Program-made: the position numbers and the translations under genes | DNA from: Prorocentrum cordatum | Taxonomy: Eukaryota > Sar > Dinophyceae > Prorocentrales > Prorocentraceae | Assembly: GCA_963575745.1 (NCBI GenBank) | Contig: CAUYUJ010014346.1 | Location: 277,856-341,855 of the forward strand | DNA length: 64,000 nucleotides | Direction of reading: 5' to 3' | In this document: positions 13,871 to 31,900 of the stretch, in pieces | Numbering within the stretch: position 1 is the stretch's first letter | Layout of the letters: each line of letters starts with the position of its first letter | Notes under the pieces: generated by a model | Seen by the model: only the letters and a program-made list of their open reading frames with translations | Databases searched by the model: none | Told to the model about the DNA's origin: nothing

Positions 13871-14179
13871 CCCCTTTCGTTCGGCCCGATTCTGGCGTTT
13901 TTCTATTCGAAATGCGCGCGCGTGTAGGCGCCGCCGGGGGGCCCCGCTCGGATACAAGAAATCCGCGCGGAGCGCCCAAAAGTTGTGTTTATGGCGTTTT
14001 CTCTCCTTCGAAGCAGGGCTGGACCTAAGCGCTGCTTTGCTGGACTTCGGCCGTGCTTTGCTTCTCTCGTTCTGGCAGTGAGGTGCAGGAAAACGGGCGG
14101 AGCAAAACGACAACCGGAACGAAAACATAACGAAAAACGGCTTGTAGGTCTAGCCGGCTTCGAAGTTCGCGCGAGCAGA

Positions 14180-14330
14180 CAAAGGGGGGGGTGAGAATCA
14201 GCTCACGTAGCTGATTTCCCCGGCGCCTCCGGGCGCCGGGAGGCGCCCATGCATCGAGGAATGGGGCCGGCGGCGGGGCCGAAACCAGCTGCCTGCAGCA
14301 GATTTCGTAGCCCCCCCTTTCCCCATCCTT
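14180..14330 (+). repeat. Dispersed GGCGCC-rich repeat, copy 2
   Basis: A close copy of 13705-13870 (AGCTCACGTAGCTGATTTCC to CAGCAGATTTCGTAG). It is followed directly by the 65-bp repeat at 14332-14397. Confidence 0.78.
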
Positions 14331-14331
14331 A

Positions 14332-14397
14332 TACTTGGGGAGCTCCCTCCAGGAAGGAGATCCCTGAAATAATAAAAGTACTCCCAAAGATATCCCT
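14332..14397 (-). repeat. 65-bp dispersed repeat, inverted to 40129-40193
   Basis: Begins CTTATACTTGGGGAGCTCCC and ends AGTACTCCCAAAGATATCCC. The reverse complement lies at 40129-40193 almost unchanged. In both places it abuts CCCCC-rich sequence of the neighbouring dispersed repeat. Confidence 0.8.
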
Positions 14398-15659
14398 TTT
14401 AAGGTTTTGAAATGTTATAGCGTTTTCGTGTTTGTTTGTCCAACATAGGTTATAGCACGCACGTTCGTGTCCTAACGTTGTACCTCGGTCGGGGTCGGTA
14501 GCTTCGCTATCGACGGGGCTGCGGCCCGAACGTTGGACAATCAATCAATGGATTTAAACTGACGCGTGCACGACGAGGTCGGGGCCCTGCCGCTGACAGC
14601 AGGGGGCAACGCAATCGTGGCTGGCGCGGCGGAACAGGCGGCCAGAGCAGACCCTGCCCCCCCGCGCGAACTCCGACGACGAAAACGTGTCATGTCCAAT
14701 ACATTACCGTTCGTACGTGACCCTGAAGCTCCGATGCCGCCCAGAACACCCGCAGATTTTGCTAGCCACCCAATGTCCCCCGCGTGGCGGCCCGATCTTC
14801 CCGAACAAGGCGGGGGGGGCCTGGGCCGAAGGAAGACGGCCCGCAAGAAGCGAGAAAGAAGAGGAGGAGGAGGACGACGACGACAAGGACGGCGTGGGCG
14901 CCGAAGGCGAGCAACACGGCGACGACGGGAGTTGGTCAGCAGGAAGGAAACCAAGGAAGCGAGATACGATTACATATTAGAGGAAGTGGCGACCCAAACC
15001 TGCTTGCCCCCGAACGCCCGCGCACTGCACGGGCTGGCCGTGGCCGCCCCCGCTGGAACAAATGCGGCGCTGGGAGCGCATGCCAGATGGCACCTGTGAG
15101 CGGGCGGGCAAGGGGGGGGGGCGGGCGGCATAATTGATGAACGGTTTATCCGAAACATATTTTCACGTCGCCACTGCGCTGCAAACCATGAGACACCTTC
15201 CAATAAAAACTCGGCTATCACAGAGCAACTGTCCTTGGCGCGCTAAAAGGTGGTGCTGGACATCCTGCGCGCCATGGTCTAGAGAGAGCGCCCACGCGGG
15301 GCGCGAAAAACAGCTCTCGCCCAAGCCAGAGGCACCGCGGGGGCCCCTCTCGGGGCAGATCCGCCGACCCCCGCGGGGCCACCCAGCTGCCGATGCGCTG
15401 CCTCGCAGCCCCAAATGCCCCGCCAGGGGCGCGCAACGCAGCGGCCGAAATGCCGACTGCGTTGGAAACCAGATGCGCAATAGGACGCGCGCGCGCGCGC
15501 CCATGGGCGCGCGCGTGGTACCGCCAGCGGCGGCAATGGTCTCAGACAAAACCCGCCCACCCATTACCCTCTGCGGCGGGAAGGGCGCGCTCATCCCCAC
15601 CCCGCCGCACCCGCGGGATCTGGGCTGGGCGCTCCGAGATGCGTCAGAGCGCCCGAGAT
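14398..15659. other. No recognised gene
   Basis: Overlapping GC-rich open frames on both strands. A GA-rich patch at about 14845-14890 gives acidic or basic low-complexity peptides. No domain or splice structure seen. Confidence 0.5.
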
Positions 15660-16350
15660 GGCCCAGGATGGCATCAAGATGGACCGAGAGAGCCTGTGGC
15701 GACATCCAAGGTTAACCCAGCTTACACAATGTTATCAAATATGGCCCCGACCATGCGTTCAAAGGGGTCCGACGCTGCCCCAATGCGGCGTCGAATGGAT
15801 GCGAGCGCCCCCCAAGGACGCACCCGAGATGCCAAACCCCTTTCCAGTGCCCACAAAAGGCCAACGGGCGTTGCCATCTCGCCGTTTCGCTCCCAACGGC
15901 CCTCCGAGGCCTCAAGACGGCTCCCAAATAACCCGCGAAACACCGAAACGAAGGCCAATGAAAGCCCCGAAAGCCCCGAAGGCGCAGAATAGCGCCGCAA
16001 TGGCGCCCTAGTGGGGCCCAAAAGCTCGACGTCGGAAGGGGGTGCGGGAAATCCGACACTACTTGAAACATTCCCAAACATGTGCTCAATGTCATCAAAG
16101 ATGGCCTCAACAAGTCACCTATTGAGCCCCCTGCGAGGGCCTCCGTAGACCCCCCTCAGCGGGCTCCACTATGGGCCCAGGAGGGGACTAGATATTCCAA
16201 TAGGGCTTCCGACATTTGCCGATGTGCCCCAAGATGGCACCGAGGGCCTCCCACCAAGGCCCTGAGAGGCCCACCCTAGGGACCCCGAGAAGACACCGAC
16301 ATGGCTCCAAGACGGCACTGAGCAAATACAACCAGAGGGCGCCCAGCATG
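15660..16350. repeat. Degenerate purine-rich oligomer region, block 2
   Basis: The same irregular vocabulary as 1880-2520 (CCAAGATGGC, CCGAGATGGC, CCAAGACGGC), separated by unrelated sequence. Confidence 0.5.
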
Positions 16351-17654
16351 GCATGCGACACCCCGAGATTGCACTACGTGGGCCAAGGTTGGCTCTAATT
16401 GGCGCGCAGGGGCCTCCCCGAATGACATTGCAAACAATGCCTGCATGTGTCGCCCCTGCTGCCGTTACCGCCGCCGTCGCAGCCGCTTCTTCTCATGCGC
16501 GGGGCGGCGAGTCTGGGATTCGTTTGTGGATGGGCTGGCGGGGGCACGCGAATCGTCGAGAATCGAGGCGCTAAGGGGCACAACCAAGAACCATAACCCA
16601 GAACACGATGTGGAGCACCCCGCCGCCGCGGCAACTATCCGCGCGCCCGCGCATGCATGCGATTGCAGAGCCCCACGCCACTTGCGCCGCCGACTCCCGA
16701 ATCAACAACCAGCCCCAGACACGCGCGGGCAACCCGCGCGCGCATCGGCGAAGCCAACCAGAATTGCCCGAGGGCAGGCGGGCACAGCGAAGCCACATCG
16801 TATTTGCGACAATGGTATGGAGCCAGCATGCCCTAGCTCGTAGCTGCGCGCGTTTGCGTGCGTGTTCTTTCACCGCGTGTCACCGTGGCAACAAACGTCC
16901 CAAACAGCGCTTGCACTGCATCCGCAAACTCTGCGGATATTGCGCGAGATGCCATCCGCAGCCAAATCCCCAGGACGAGCGGCGGAAGCATACGCGAAAC
17001 CCGACGGAGCGCCCAAAGAGGCCCCAGGAGGTCCGCATGCCCCGACGCGCGCTGCGATCATCCGCCCCGCGCTGCCGAGAGACCGCATGTCACGTGCATT
17101 GTGCGAGCGATCAAGGCGCCAATGCGGCGCGCCGTGAATGACAACATCGCGCGCAGCAGCATTTGGCGAGCTGGGTGTGCAACCATATGCCAAGATACTG
17201 CGCGGTGCAATGCGTTGCGCTGACCAACGGGTGGCGCCCGTGCTTGGTAATGGTTTGTTTTCGACGCGCGCGTCAAGATCGTTAAGATATGCGGGGCGGG
17301 GGGGCGCAAACAATGACCCACTCAACGAAAACATCGCGCAGTCAAGCGTGCCATGACGTCGTGCTATACACATGTGCACTGTCGGGTGAACAATGTGAAC
17401 ACAGTCTGGGGTCCACGCATGCTTCCACCGTGAAACACTGTCTATGGCAAACGCATGCCTCAACCTTGCGCCGCCCGCGCGACCTGTTCCAGACAGCGTG
17501 GCGCCATGCAACGCCGTGCCATAAGAGAGCAAAGTGAAAGGACGCACGGCGCCCGCGGGCGCTGGTGCGGCAATCCTCATTGATCTGCCGCAGGCGCGGC
17601 TATCGCGCCTGCGCTGCACCGAGCCGAAGCTCAGATGCCCGCTATCGGCCACTA
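16351..17654. other. Intergenic, 3' of the 17.7-21.2 kb gene
   Basis: GC-rich sequence with no recognised frame. It is the downstream flank of the minus-strand gene ending at 17655. No dinoflagellate polyadenylation signal is defined that I could point to. Confidence 0.5.
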
Positions 17655-22827
<5,173 letters not shown>

Positions 22828-23205
22828 TCAGCGAATGGCCATGGAGCGGTGAGGAACCTTCTTCTTGGGAGATGCCTGGATGCCCTGGGGAACTTTGGAC
22901 GGGGAGTCCTGAGCCGCGATGACATTGGGACTCGAGAGCTTTGCCAACTTGCCGAGCTGCGTGTGCTGGGTCTGAGACGATGCCGTCTTGGGTTTCTTCA
23001 CCTTGGCGGTTTCCTTCGGGCGTATCTCGGCGACTTTCTTGCATGTGCTTGAAGTCGCGACCCTCGCCACCTCCCTCACGACGCTGGCAAGTGCCCTGGA
23101 CGTGTTCTTCTCCTCTTTGAGCTCGCCACGAAGCTCCTTGACGATATTGATCAAAACAGGCTTTGTCAACCCCTCCAAGTCACGATAGCGAGCAGCCACC
23201 ACCCC
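22828..23205 (-). CDS. Unknown protein, Lys-rich 3' exon
   Basis: The minus-strand frame reads ARYRDLEGLTKPVLINIVKE, then a Lys/Thr/Ser-rich stretch (KETAKVKKPKTASSQTQH), to a TGA at 22828. The upstream edge, TGCCTGCTAGCTGCTAG before GGGTGGTGGCTGC, is a plausible acceptor. The charged helix LRGELKEEKN suggests a coiled segment. It is probably the 3' exon of the gene starting at 24926. A possible donor AAGAAG|GTTCCTC at about 22862 would instead lead on to the 21.2-kb gene. I know no matching family. Confidence 0.45.
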   Translation of the reverse strand, partial: GVVAARYRDLEGLTKPVLINIVKELRGELKEEKNTSRALASVVREVARVATSSTCKKVAEIRPKETAKVKKPKTASSQTQHTQLGKLAKLSSPNVIAAQDSPSKVPQGIQASPKKKVPHRSMAIR

Positions 23206-23680
23206 TAGCAGCTAGCAGGCAAACGAGCTGTGTACTCAGTGGACACACCGCAACACGATCAGAGGATGGTATATCCGAAACCACTCAGGCGGACGGTCTG
23301 GGCCAAAAACGATTACGGAGGACCTCGGGCTCGGAAACGCATTTCGTTTTACACCATAGGTTGCACCATATATTGCAACAAGGTGGGTTGCCCAACATAC
23401 GTTGCCCAATATAGGCTACCTGGTAACCCAACATAAGTTGCACCATATATTGCACCATAGATTGCATAGGTTGTACCATAGATTGCACCATAAATTGCCC
23501 AACATACGTTGCACCATAGGTTGCCCAACATCGGTTGCACCAACGCTTAGACATAGGTTGCCCAACATAGATTGCACCATAGATTGCAAGAAACCACTGT
23601 CTGGGGTCCAAGCTGGCTGCCACTGACGACGACAAATACGATAAAGACGACGACGAGGATGACGACGACGAGGCAAGGAC

Positions 23681-23713
<33 letters not shown>

Positions 23714-24161
23714 TACCACGGCGACGACGCTGATGCACAAGAGGGGGCAGGGTAGAACAGTCCTTGTATGCGGGCGGGGTACTCGCGCAATCTTGCGACT
23801 CCGTCACTGCCAGCTGCTTGCGGTCAGGAACTTAAGCGAAGTAGCGAATCCTTTCTCAGGCCGCTGCAATGCAACTGAAAAAAAACAAACACCTCATGCT
23901 GCACCAATGCGCGCACGAGGCCAAGCGGCCAGACGAAACTGTGGATATGGAGCCGTTCGTCCTCACTCCGCTTAATCATTCCTCATTCCTCATCAATCCT
24001 CCGCACCCATTGTTCCTCATTCCTCATGCCTCATTCCTCCATCCCTCCTGCCTCCAGCCCTCCTCCATCCCTCCATCCTCCTCCCCCGTTAATTCGCAGC
24101 CATCAGCTGCTCGCCGTCTCAAGGGAGAGACTCAGCCTCGCGCTGCGTCTCCTCCTGGGGA
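23206..24161 (-). other. Probable intron with decamer and GAC repeats
   Basis: It separates two minus-strand coding segments. It holds the TTGCACCATA/TTGCCCAACATA array (about 23340-23590) and a GAC-rich tract (about 23620-23725). 23960-24090 is C/T-rich (TCCTCATTCCTCA units). Exact splice sites are not fixed; GTTGTTTG and a GC donor near 24190 are both possible. Confidence 0.4.
23340..23590 (+). repeat. Decamer repeat TTGCACCATA / TTGCCCAACATA
   Basis: About 20 alternating imperfect units. Reading frames through it on the minus strand (MVQ.., YVGQ..) are repeat artefacts. Confidence 0.85.
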
Positions 24162-24926
24162 TCATAAAAACGGCGGCTGGGTGCCGTCTTCAAACAACGT
24201 ATCTGCCAACACTTCCTGCATGGCGGGGCTCGCCAAGGGGCCCCACAGCGAGGCCCGAAACACAGGGATGGTCTCGCGCGAACCCGCCGCCAGGGCCGCT
24301 GAGGACCACTTAGACCACTTGGGCCTGGGGATCCTTGAAGCGTTTGGGACCCCCGTGCCGTTCACAGCATTCTCATCCGCAGGAAGTGACCCATCTACGA
24401 CTGTTGCTGCTACAGCTGTCGACGTCTGATTCTGATCCCCAACGGGGCCCTCCATCGGCAACGTCGGAGTCGCTGCAAAAGACGACTGCGTTGGACTAGG
24501 GTACACGCGCTCAGCCTCGGGAATCGCTGCCAAAGACGGCTGCATTGGACTAGGGTGCAGGCGCGGGGCCGCTGATGGCTGCTCGCGCGGGGCCGCCGTC
24601 TCCGACGGCTCTTTGGGCGCTTCAAATTGGCCTACGAACTCAATATCCGATGGTGACTCTCCGTCGTGCTGCGTCTTCTGCCGCTTCTCTGGTGGAGGCG
24701 CCTCGGCGGCCTGTGATCCTGAAGGCGCGGCGTCGGCATCGGCCCCTGCTGCGCCCTGGTCGGTCTTCTTTGAAACGAGAGTGAACTCTGCAGGAATCGA
24801 GAGGCGCAGTGTACCTTCCAATGTTGCGGGCAGTCCATCCACCACTACTTCGAATCGCTGAGTAGAACCTCGTATCTTGATAAGCGACGGCGCCTTGGCG
24901 ACTGCGCCATGCGGAGGCTGAGACAT
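24162..24926 (-). CDS. Unknown Pro/Ser/Ala-rich protein, 5' exon
   Basis: Starts at an ATG (24926) and reads MSQPPHGAVAKAPSLIKIRG, then a beta-rich segment FEVVVDGLPATLEGTLRLSI, then about 120 residues rich in P, S, A, E and Q, then PRPKWSKWSSAALAAGS. The unspliced frame stops at 24162, but coding probably ends a few codons earlier at a donor and joins 23205. The N-terminal 60 residues look folded; the remainder looks disordered. No family recognised. No SL sequence was found upstream of the ATG. Confidence 0.5.
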   Translation of the reverse strand: MSQPPHGAVAKAPSLIKIRGSTQRFEVVVDGLPATLEGTLRLSIPAEFTLVSKKTDQGAAGADADAAPSGSQAAEAPPPEKRQKTQHDGESPSDIEFVGQFEAPKEPSETAAPREQPSAAPRLHPSPMQPSLAAIPEAERVYPSPTQSSFAATPTLPMEGPVGDQNQTSTAVAATVVDGSLPADENAVNGTGVPNASRIPRPKWSKWSSAALAAGSRETIPVFRASLWGPLASPAMQEVLADTLFEDGTQPPFL

Positions 24927-27900
24927 CGAGGCGATGACGAGTTATCAGCAAGAAGGTGTGAATCGCATGAACTCGTGAATAGAAAAGAGCTCTTGCTCCT
25001 CAAACGGCAATGGAACAACTGCAACAACAGTCGGCGACGACGATATGGTCAAACTTGTGTCTCGGGTGGTAACGGGCTGCGTCCGGCCCCCGGACTGATC
25101 CGCATAGAAAGAGCGACCAACATCGAAATCCACAATGCGATGGCCAAAACGCGCCCCTGGAATTTTGCGCCCCCCCCCCCGCGCACCGCCCCATTGACTT
25201 AATATTGATGGGCACGCGTGCAACAAGTTCTTCCGATGCACACTCACCAGCACCAACTCCACATACATGCAAGGGGCAACAACTGGGCTGGATATGTGAT
25301 TGCTACCTGGTAGACATAAAGCGAATACAAATATAATTTAACATGTTCCCAATATTGCCATTTATGTGCTTACTAACTCTGCATCACGACTCCGGAACAA
25401 CCTGACCTGCGACTACTATCACCAACACAACGCGCATGACTACAGTGGCTGGCAGAATATTTACCCCACCCCGCGCTGTCATGTTCTATTCTACCCGATG
25501 CTACTATACTTGTTCCTCGGCGACGCTAGTCTACTCTACGCTACTATACTATCATTGTCTCTTCCCTCCCCTCATATATTCTACTCCACGCTACTATACT
25601 GTCATATCCTATACCCCGCGCGACGCTTTCTCGATCACGTTCTACTCTGCGCTACTCGACGTAACAACGCGCGAATGTACCTTACGGTAATCTACTTCCT
25701 TCTACCTCACACGGCCCCACGCTACGCTACGAGCGGCCTTTGTCTGGCGGCTGCCCACATGCGGCGCGCGCGATTGCGGTAGCCTGAGATCCCGCGCGGC
25801 GCCGCGGAGCGCCACCCGCGCGGCGGCCGCCCAACGGCGCGTCAACAACTGCTTGAACGCGCGCGTCGGACCGCGCCCTGGCCAACTGTTTTTTTTGTTG
25901 TGTGCGCGACGAGCGCCCAAAGCATTGCGTCGCACCGCAGTGTGCGATGGGCGCGCGCGACACCGCGTGGGCCGCGACCTCTTTCGCGGGGCCCCGCCCC
26001 ATGTCGGTCGGCAAATGCGCCGATGCACGACCGACGCAGGGGCCGCGCGCGCGACGGGGGCAGCGCCCTCGCGCGGGCGACGACGCAATGCGAAACATCA
26101 GAGCGACGATTTGCTTGGGAAGGGGGGCAAAGTGACAGAGATGGCGCATGGCGGGGCGCGCGCGCGGATATCGGGGCCCGCTGGGCGACGGGCGCGGGCG
26201 AGGGGGCGACGCGCACAGAACGCGCCAGCCCAGTTGATGTTCACTCTGGTGCCCGCGCCATCGCCCCGCGCGACACATGACCAAGCGGCAACGAGCCAGT
26301 CTCCTGAATCCGTGGTGCGAACCGCCAGCATCAATAACATGCGCGTCTATACGTCATGCGGCGAATTCGGGCAACCATCGTAAATTGACGCAAAAACTGC
26401 GGGATCAGCCACCTGCGCGCCAAACGCAATGGAAGTCGGGCCAGCGCCAACCCGCCCAGATACCATGAGCGACGGCTCAATCCCACCGAGCCAGAGACAG
26501 ACGTCCCCGCGCTATCCTCGGCGGCACCCGTCGCCTTGCTTGCCGCGGGACACGCCAGTGCGACGCGTTCCTTCCGCACGCGGCGGGCCTCCTGCACCCC
26601 GAAACCAAAATGTCGCAGGACACCTGGGCAACGCGGCCCTATCGCCCGAAGGCCCTCGAACGCGGATGCCATGAGAATCTGGGGCCATAAGGCCCGAATG
26701 CGCGCGGCCGTAGGTACGGGGAGCAATCGGGCCCGTAGGGACCCAACGCGCGACCGCAGCAAATATTTTACGCGCGAGGACCATGAAACCTTGGGCACAG
26801 TGGCCCTGGGGCTCCAAGACCCTGAGGCCTTGGGCCCCTAACGACGCCCGCAGATCCCCCCCCCCCCCCCCGAGACCAAATACCCAAGACCCGAACACCT
26901 CAGTGCAAAACTGACCAACGACCCGAAGGCCCGAATGCTCACCGACCCGAGGATCATCAGGCCCCAATGCCTCAAATCCTCAGACCCGAGCCATATACCC
27001 GAATACCCTCAAGTCCTGCGACAACAAACCCGAATACGTTGATAACCCGATGTCTCACGGCACCAAAGCCAACCGACCCGAGTGCCCTGGATCTTAATAC
27101 AGTGAGACAGGATGCCCGCTGCGGACCCGCCCCCCCCTCCCCCTCCCCCTCTTTTCTCTCCGCACTTTTCGCGCGATGCCTCTAACCGTTTAAGCGAAGG
27201 CGGTGTTCCAGACAGGTCAACTTCGACGACGCCCACCGCGCGAGCGAAGTAATGGCTCATGGCGCGCGAACGCGCACGGCGGCGATGTGTTTTTGTGTTG
27301 GTTGCCTTCTTGTTGTTTTCTGAACAGTTCTTTTTTATTTTTTATTGTATGTATATATATATATATATATACATAAAAATGGGGCGCATGCCTCCTGGGC
27401 CCCGCGAGGCAGGTTCGCGTCGGGGGCGGCCTGCGAACACCCCCGCGCGGGGCCGCGGGCAACGTCAGCGCCGCTGCGGCCCCAGGGCGAATGCGGATGC
27501 TAGGTCTCAAGGTTTCCGCCGCGCCATCGTTGCGCGGGCGGGTTGGGGCGCGCGGGCCGCGCGGCGAATGCGCGCGCGACCGTGCGGCGTCGGGCGCGAG
27601 GGTGCATGGCGGCGCCGAAGGGCACCCGACACGTGCGAAGCCTTGCCGCTCACACTCGATTGCCATTGCTGGCGCGCTCGCCAGTCGTTCTGGATGAGCT
27701 CGAACGCGCGTCAAAGTCTGCCGCATTCCTCGCGCGAGCTTCCTCGTTGAATTGAGGTGTCAACCGTCGGCTGCCTGTCCCATCTCCCGCGGTGCGGGCG
27801 CGGCGCGCGCGGCGTCTCGCGGCGCGCACTTCGCGCGCGCGGGGCCCGCGCGCTCGTTCGTGCGCGACGGTTCGCGCGCGGAGGTGGAGGCGCGGGGCTC

Positions 27901-28430
27901 AGGCGCGCGCCGCCGAGTGCGATCGGCTGCGGCTGAGTCAGCGCGAACTTGCCCGCGTGGCGCCCGCCGACAACTCGCGCTAATTGCACTGTTATTCGGG
28001 GCGCGTGACAACCGCCAGGGGGCGCGAGGCCCGCGGGCTGTCGCGCCCGCCCGCGCGTGCACCGCGGCAAGCGGTCGCGGGCTCCGAGGATTGTCGCGGG
28101 GGGAGAGCCATCGCGCCTGTCGCGCGACGCGCGGGCGCAAAGGGCATCGAGCCGATATTTCGGGCCGACCCCCCTCGTCGCGATGCCATCCGCCATCCGA
28201 TGCGGACCCGCGGACGCCGCCGATTTGTTCTTGGGGAACCCCATTTGCCAGCGCGACTACTTCGGGCGGCTCCTGTCTGCGGCGCTCGGACCGCCATTCA
28301 TTGGCCCCGAGCGGTGCCGAGTGCAACCAGGCGCGCCAGGGCGCCTGCTCCATGGCCGCTGGTCGCTGGTAGTGGTCAGCGATGCACGGCGGCGCGGCGG
28401 TGCCCTCGCGCCCGAGCGCCGCGCGCGGCT
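24927..28430. other. Intergenic, no recognised gene
   Basis: 25480-25680 contains CTACTATACT and TCTACTC units. 26830-27080 has irregular GACCCGA and CCCGAA units. 27340-27375 is an AT dinucleotide run. The rest is very GC-rich, with GCGC runs and open frames on every strand that show no domain. Confidence 0.45.
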
Positions 28431-28433
28431 GTG

Positions 28434-28457
28434 CGGGGGGGGGGGGGGGGGGGGGGG
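28434..28457 (+). repeat. Poly(G) run
   Basis: An uninterrupted run of about 24 G. It could form a quadruplex, and its length may be unreliable in an assembly. Confidence 0.9.
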
Positions 28458-28564
28458 TAGATCGCGAAAATCGGACCCAGTTTTGGCACCTTTGTGAACT
28501 TTTGACAAGTAACCATGTGCGCACTCGGAGGCGCGGGGAGTACTTTGCGAGCACGTTGCGAGTA

Positions 28565-28990
28565 CATTGCGGAAACTTGCGCGGGTACTGCGGGAGTACT
28601 TTTTGATATCTTTGGGAGTTCTTTCGGGGCTCATTCGGGTACTCGGCGGGTGCTGCGGGAGTACTTTTTGATATATTTGGGAGTACTTTCGGGGCTCATT
28701 CGGGGTACTCGGCGGGTACTGCGGGAGTACTTTTTGATATATTTGGGAGTATTTTCGGGGCTCATTCGGGTACTCGGCGGGTGCTGCGGGAGTACGTTTT
28801 GATATATTTGGAAGTACTTTCGGGGTTCATTCGGGGTACTCGGCGGGTACTGCGGGAGTACTTTTTGATATCTTATGGAGTACTTGTGGACTACGTGGGG
28901 AGTGCTTGGTGGGGGCGGTGGGACCTTGGGGAGTACTTGGGGAGTACCTGGGGAGTACTTGTTGGAGTACTTGGGAGTACTTGGGGAGTA
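28565..28990 (+). repeat. 65/66-bp higher-order tandem array
   Basis: CGGGAGTACTTTTTGATAT recurs at intervals of 65, 66, 65 and 66 bp (about 28591, 28656, 28722, 28787, 28853). Units alternate between CGGGTGCTG with CATTCGGGTAC and CGGGTACTG with CATTCGGGGTAC, making a 131-bp dimer. After about 28880 it collapses into short GGGGAGTACTTG units. The unit shares GATATCTTTGGGAGT with the repeat at 40129-40193. Confidence 0.88.
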
Positions 28991-31900
28991 CTTGGGGGGG
29001 TACTTGCGGGCATCCTCCGATCGCCTGAACCATTGGCGATGTGGTGCCGACGTCGAACCCCCCTGGGATGGCACCGGCAACTTCGATGTGCCGACGCACT
29101 ACCCTCTTGCGAACAGTCGCAAGTTCGAGCTCCGGCCGTCGCACCCGTGAGTACTTTTTTTATTATTTTAATATTCTTTTGAAGTACCCTGTCGCAACTT
29201 TTTTCCAGGGGCGTCGTCGATGGCACTACCCTGTTGCCAACCGCGCGTCGGGCCATTGTCCGCGCGCACCTCCTCGCGCTCGACGTCGTCGACGCCGCGT
29301 CGTCGCGCCGCACCTCCCCCGCCGCTTGACCTGGTCGGGCGCAATGTGCGAGCGGCGTCTCGCAGGCTGCCCCTGCGAATCCGATGTTGGGGGCGGCGCA
29401 CGCGCGCCCCGCCAACGTCACGCCCCCGCGGTGCCGCGACGCGCTGCCGCTCCGCGGCGCCCCCACCCCGCCTGAGCCAGCGCGGCGGCCTCCGCGCCCC
29501 GCCCCCAACGCGGCAGGCAAAGCCCCCCGACGCCCTCGCTCGCGCGGGCGCGCCGCCCCAATGGCTCGCCCCCGCGGCCCCCGCGGTCGCCCGCCCCCCC
29601 CCCCGATGCCCGCTGCGCCATGCCCTATCGCGGCGCAATCCTCGCGCACGCGGGCGCGCCCGCATAGCGCGCCTCAAGTACCTGGGCAGCCAGCTCCCCG
29701 CGCGCAGCCGCCAACTCTTCCCCCGCCGCCAGGAGCGCTTTCCGCGACGCAAACCAGCTGCGAAAGCGGGCGCGCCCCGCAGCGCCGAGGCAAGTGCGCG
29801 GGGCATATAGCAATCCAAATGGAATGCAGCGGGGGGCAAGCGTCGCGGCAGCCGCCGACGACAGACCCCCCCGTCCGCCCCTCCCACCGACATGTCTCGA
29901 AAATGAAAGAAGGATAAGAGGCCGCCCGCGCGGCCGTGCCCCCCCCTCCCCCCCGATGGAGACGTGCCCCCCCTCCCCCCCGAACGCACCGCCCGCGGCC
30001 GCGCCGCGCGACGTCGCCGCGCACCCCGAGAGGCGCATCAATGCACGCGTCGATGGCGGTCGCGGCGACGTGCCATAATTGTCACCGCTGATTGCGGATT
30101 CACCGCGCGCCGATGCAAGAGCGGCGACGCCGCGCGTGCCACGGGCCCCGCCCTACCCGCCCCACCCGCCCCCGCCCCCCCATCCGCCGCCGCCGCCAGC
30201 CGCCGCCGCCCCCGAGGCCGCGAAGTAGCGGCGGCATCGCGCGCCGCCGCGAGCCGCGGACGCGGTCGCCGAGGTGCAGCCACGATCAACCCTTCCACCC
30301 TCTGGCACCCGCGCCGCCCAAGGGCGGCCCGCATTGCGCGCCGACAAGTCGGCGGCGCGGCCCGACGCGCCCACTGCGCGCGCCGTCGCCAGCCGCAATG
30401 CCCAGCCTCTCCGCGCGCCGCCAGCGCGTGACAAATCAGCAACACAAAAGGAAGCGCAATGCCCCCCCACCACCACCACCACCACCACCACCACCACCAC
30501 CACCACCACCACCACACAACTGAACGGCAAACCGCGCGCCTCCGCGGACGCCGCCAGGGAGAGTCCGCGACGACGCGCCGAATTGCACGCGCGATTCCTG
30601 CGCGGCGCCTCACAAACGACGGGGCAGATGCGGTCGGGTCGGTGGCGCGCGCGCGCGCGCGAAGCACCCGTCGGCAAAAGCACGGGGCGGCGACATCGGC
30701 GGCCATGCGTCGCGCAAGTTCGGGCGGCCGCTGGGTCAAGCGGACAGACGGCGCGCGTTGAGGGCGCGGCGGGGCGCGTCCCCGAACAGCGGTGCGCGCT
30801 GGACTTCTGTCGTCGACGATGCCGACGCGCGGCGGGGGCGGGGCGCAGGACCGCGCCCCGTCACAACAACCCAGGACCAACGCCCAATGCATCATCCTGG
30901 GGTCCGACCCCAGGAACTTACCCCAAGACCACACCCCCAAGCCCAAATGGCCCCCCACCCCCCATCACCATATCTCAAAACCCGATGCGGGAACCTGGCC
31001 CCAAGACCATATCCCAATATCGCACCACAGGGCCGCGCCAGGGCACTATCCCAAGACCGCACCCCTGGACCATATCACAGGACACCGCTAACAGACCAGA
31101 TCCAGCGATTTCCCAAGACCCGAACCGCAAGCTCTACGCTCTGACCATACCCAAGACCTTAACCCAGGACCTGGATTCGGGCGGCCCGCCTCTCGGGGCA
31201 CCGATCGACCACGCACTGGGCGGGTCGTAAGTCACCCGACATCTGGGTAGCGCGTGAGAGGGTTCACTTAAACTCCAACGCCAACATTGCATGTCCTACA
31301 TTCTCTGGGTTGGCAACGGTTGGCGACATCGCCATGGCGGTTCGGGAACCCAAATGTACCCGTAACGCGCGCCATCCATATCCCCATTGATCAGCGGCGC
31401 TGGCGATCCACGACGCAAGTCACTGTTTGGAAGGTGGGGCTGATGGCACGATGCCACGAGCTCAAGGCACGCGGTCCAGGGCGTTGGGGCCCATGACTTA
31501 AGCCTTGGAGCTGCAGGCTTACAATCCAGGGTAGATGGCTCAAGGACCAATGCGTTGCGATGCGGGATGAGGGCGCGATGATTCGGGCTAAGGGTCTCGG
31601 GCGCGTTCCGGAGGGCCCAAAGATTCGCAATCGGCGGTAACGCCACAATGCCTGAAAGCTTCGAACACGGAGCTGCACAGAAAAACTCCAAGGCGCTGGT
31701 TGCTGGCAAACTTGCCTGGCAATGAACCGCGGCGAGGAACCGCAGCAGGGAACCTCAGTACGGGGCCCCAACGGGGATTTGGGCACAATGCGCGGGTAAT
31801 TCTGCATGTACCTGGGCACGTCGCGCGTCGCGTACGCGGCGCGTCGTCGTCGACGACGCGGAGTGTGTGGCGCGAATTCGGCGCGGCGCGCATCGCGCAC

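Noticed and set aside
13298-14128. Minus-strand ORF of 276 codons
   Set aside because: It runs through dispersed GGCGCC repeat copies and has internal duplication from them; no start or family evidence.
31525-31545. Sense SL-like phrase GTAGATGGCTCAAGG
   Set aside because: Only the last ten or so bases resemble the SL and no gene follows.
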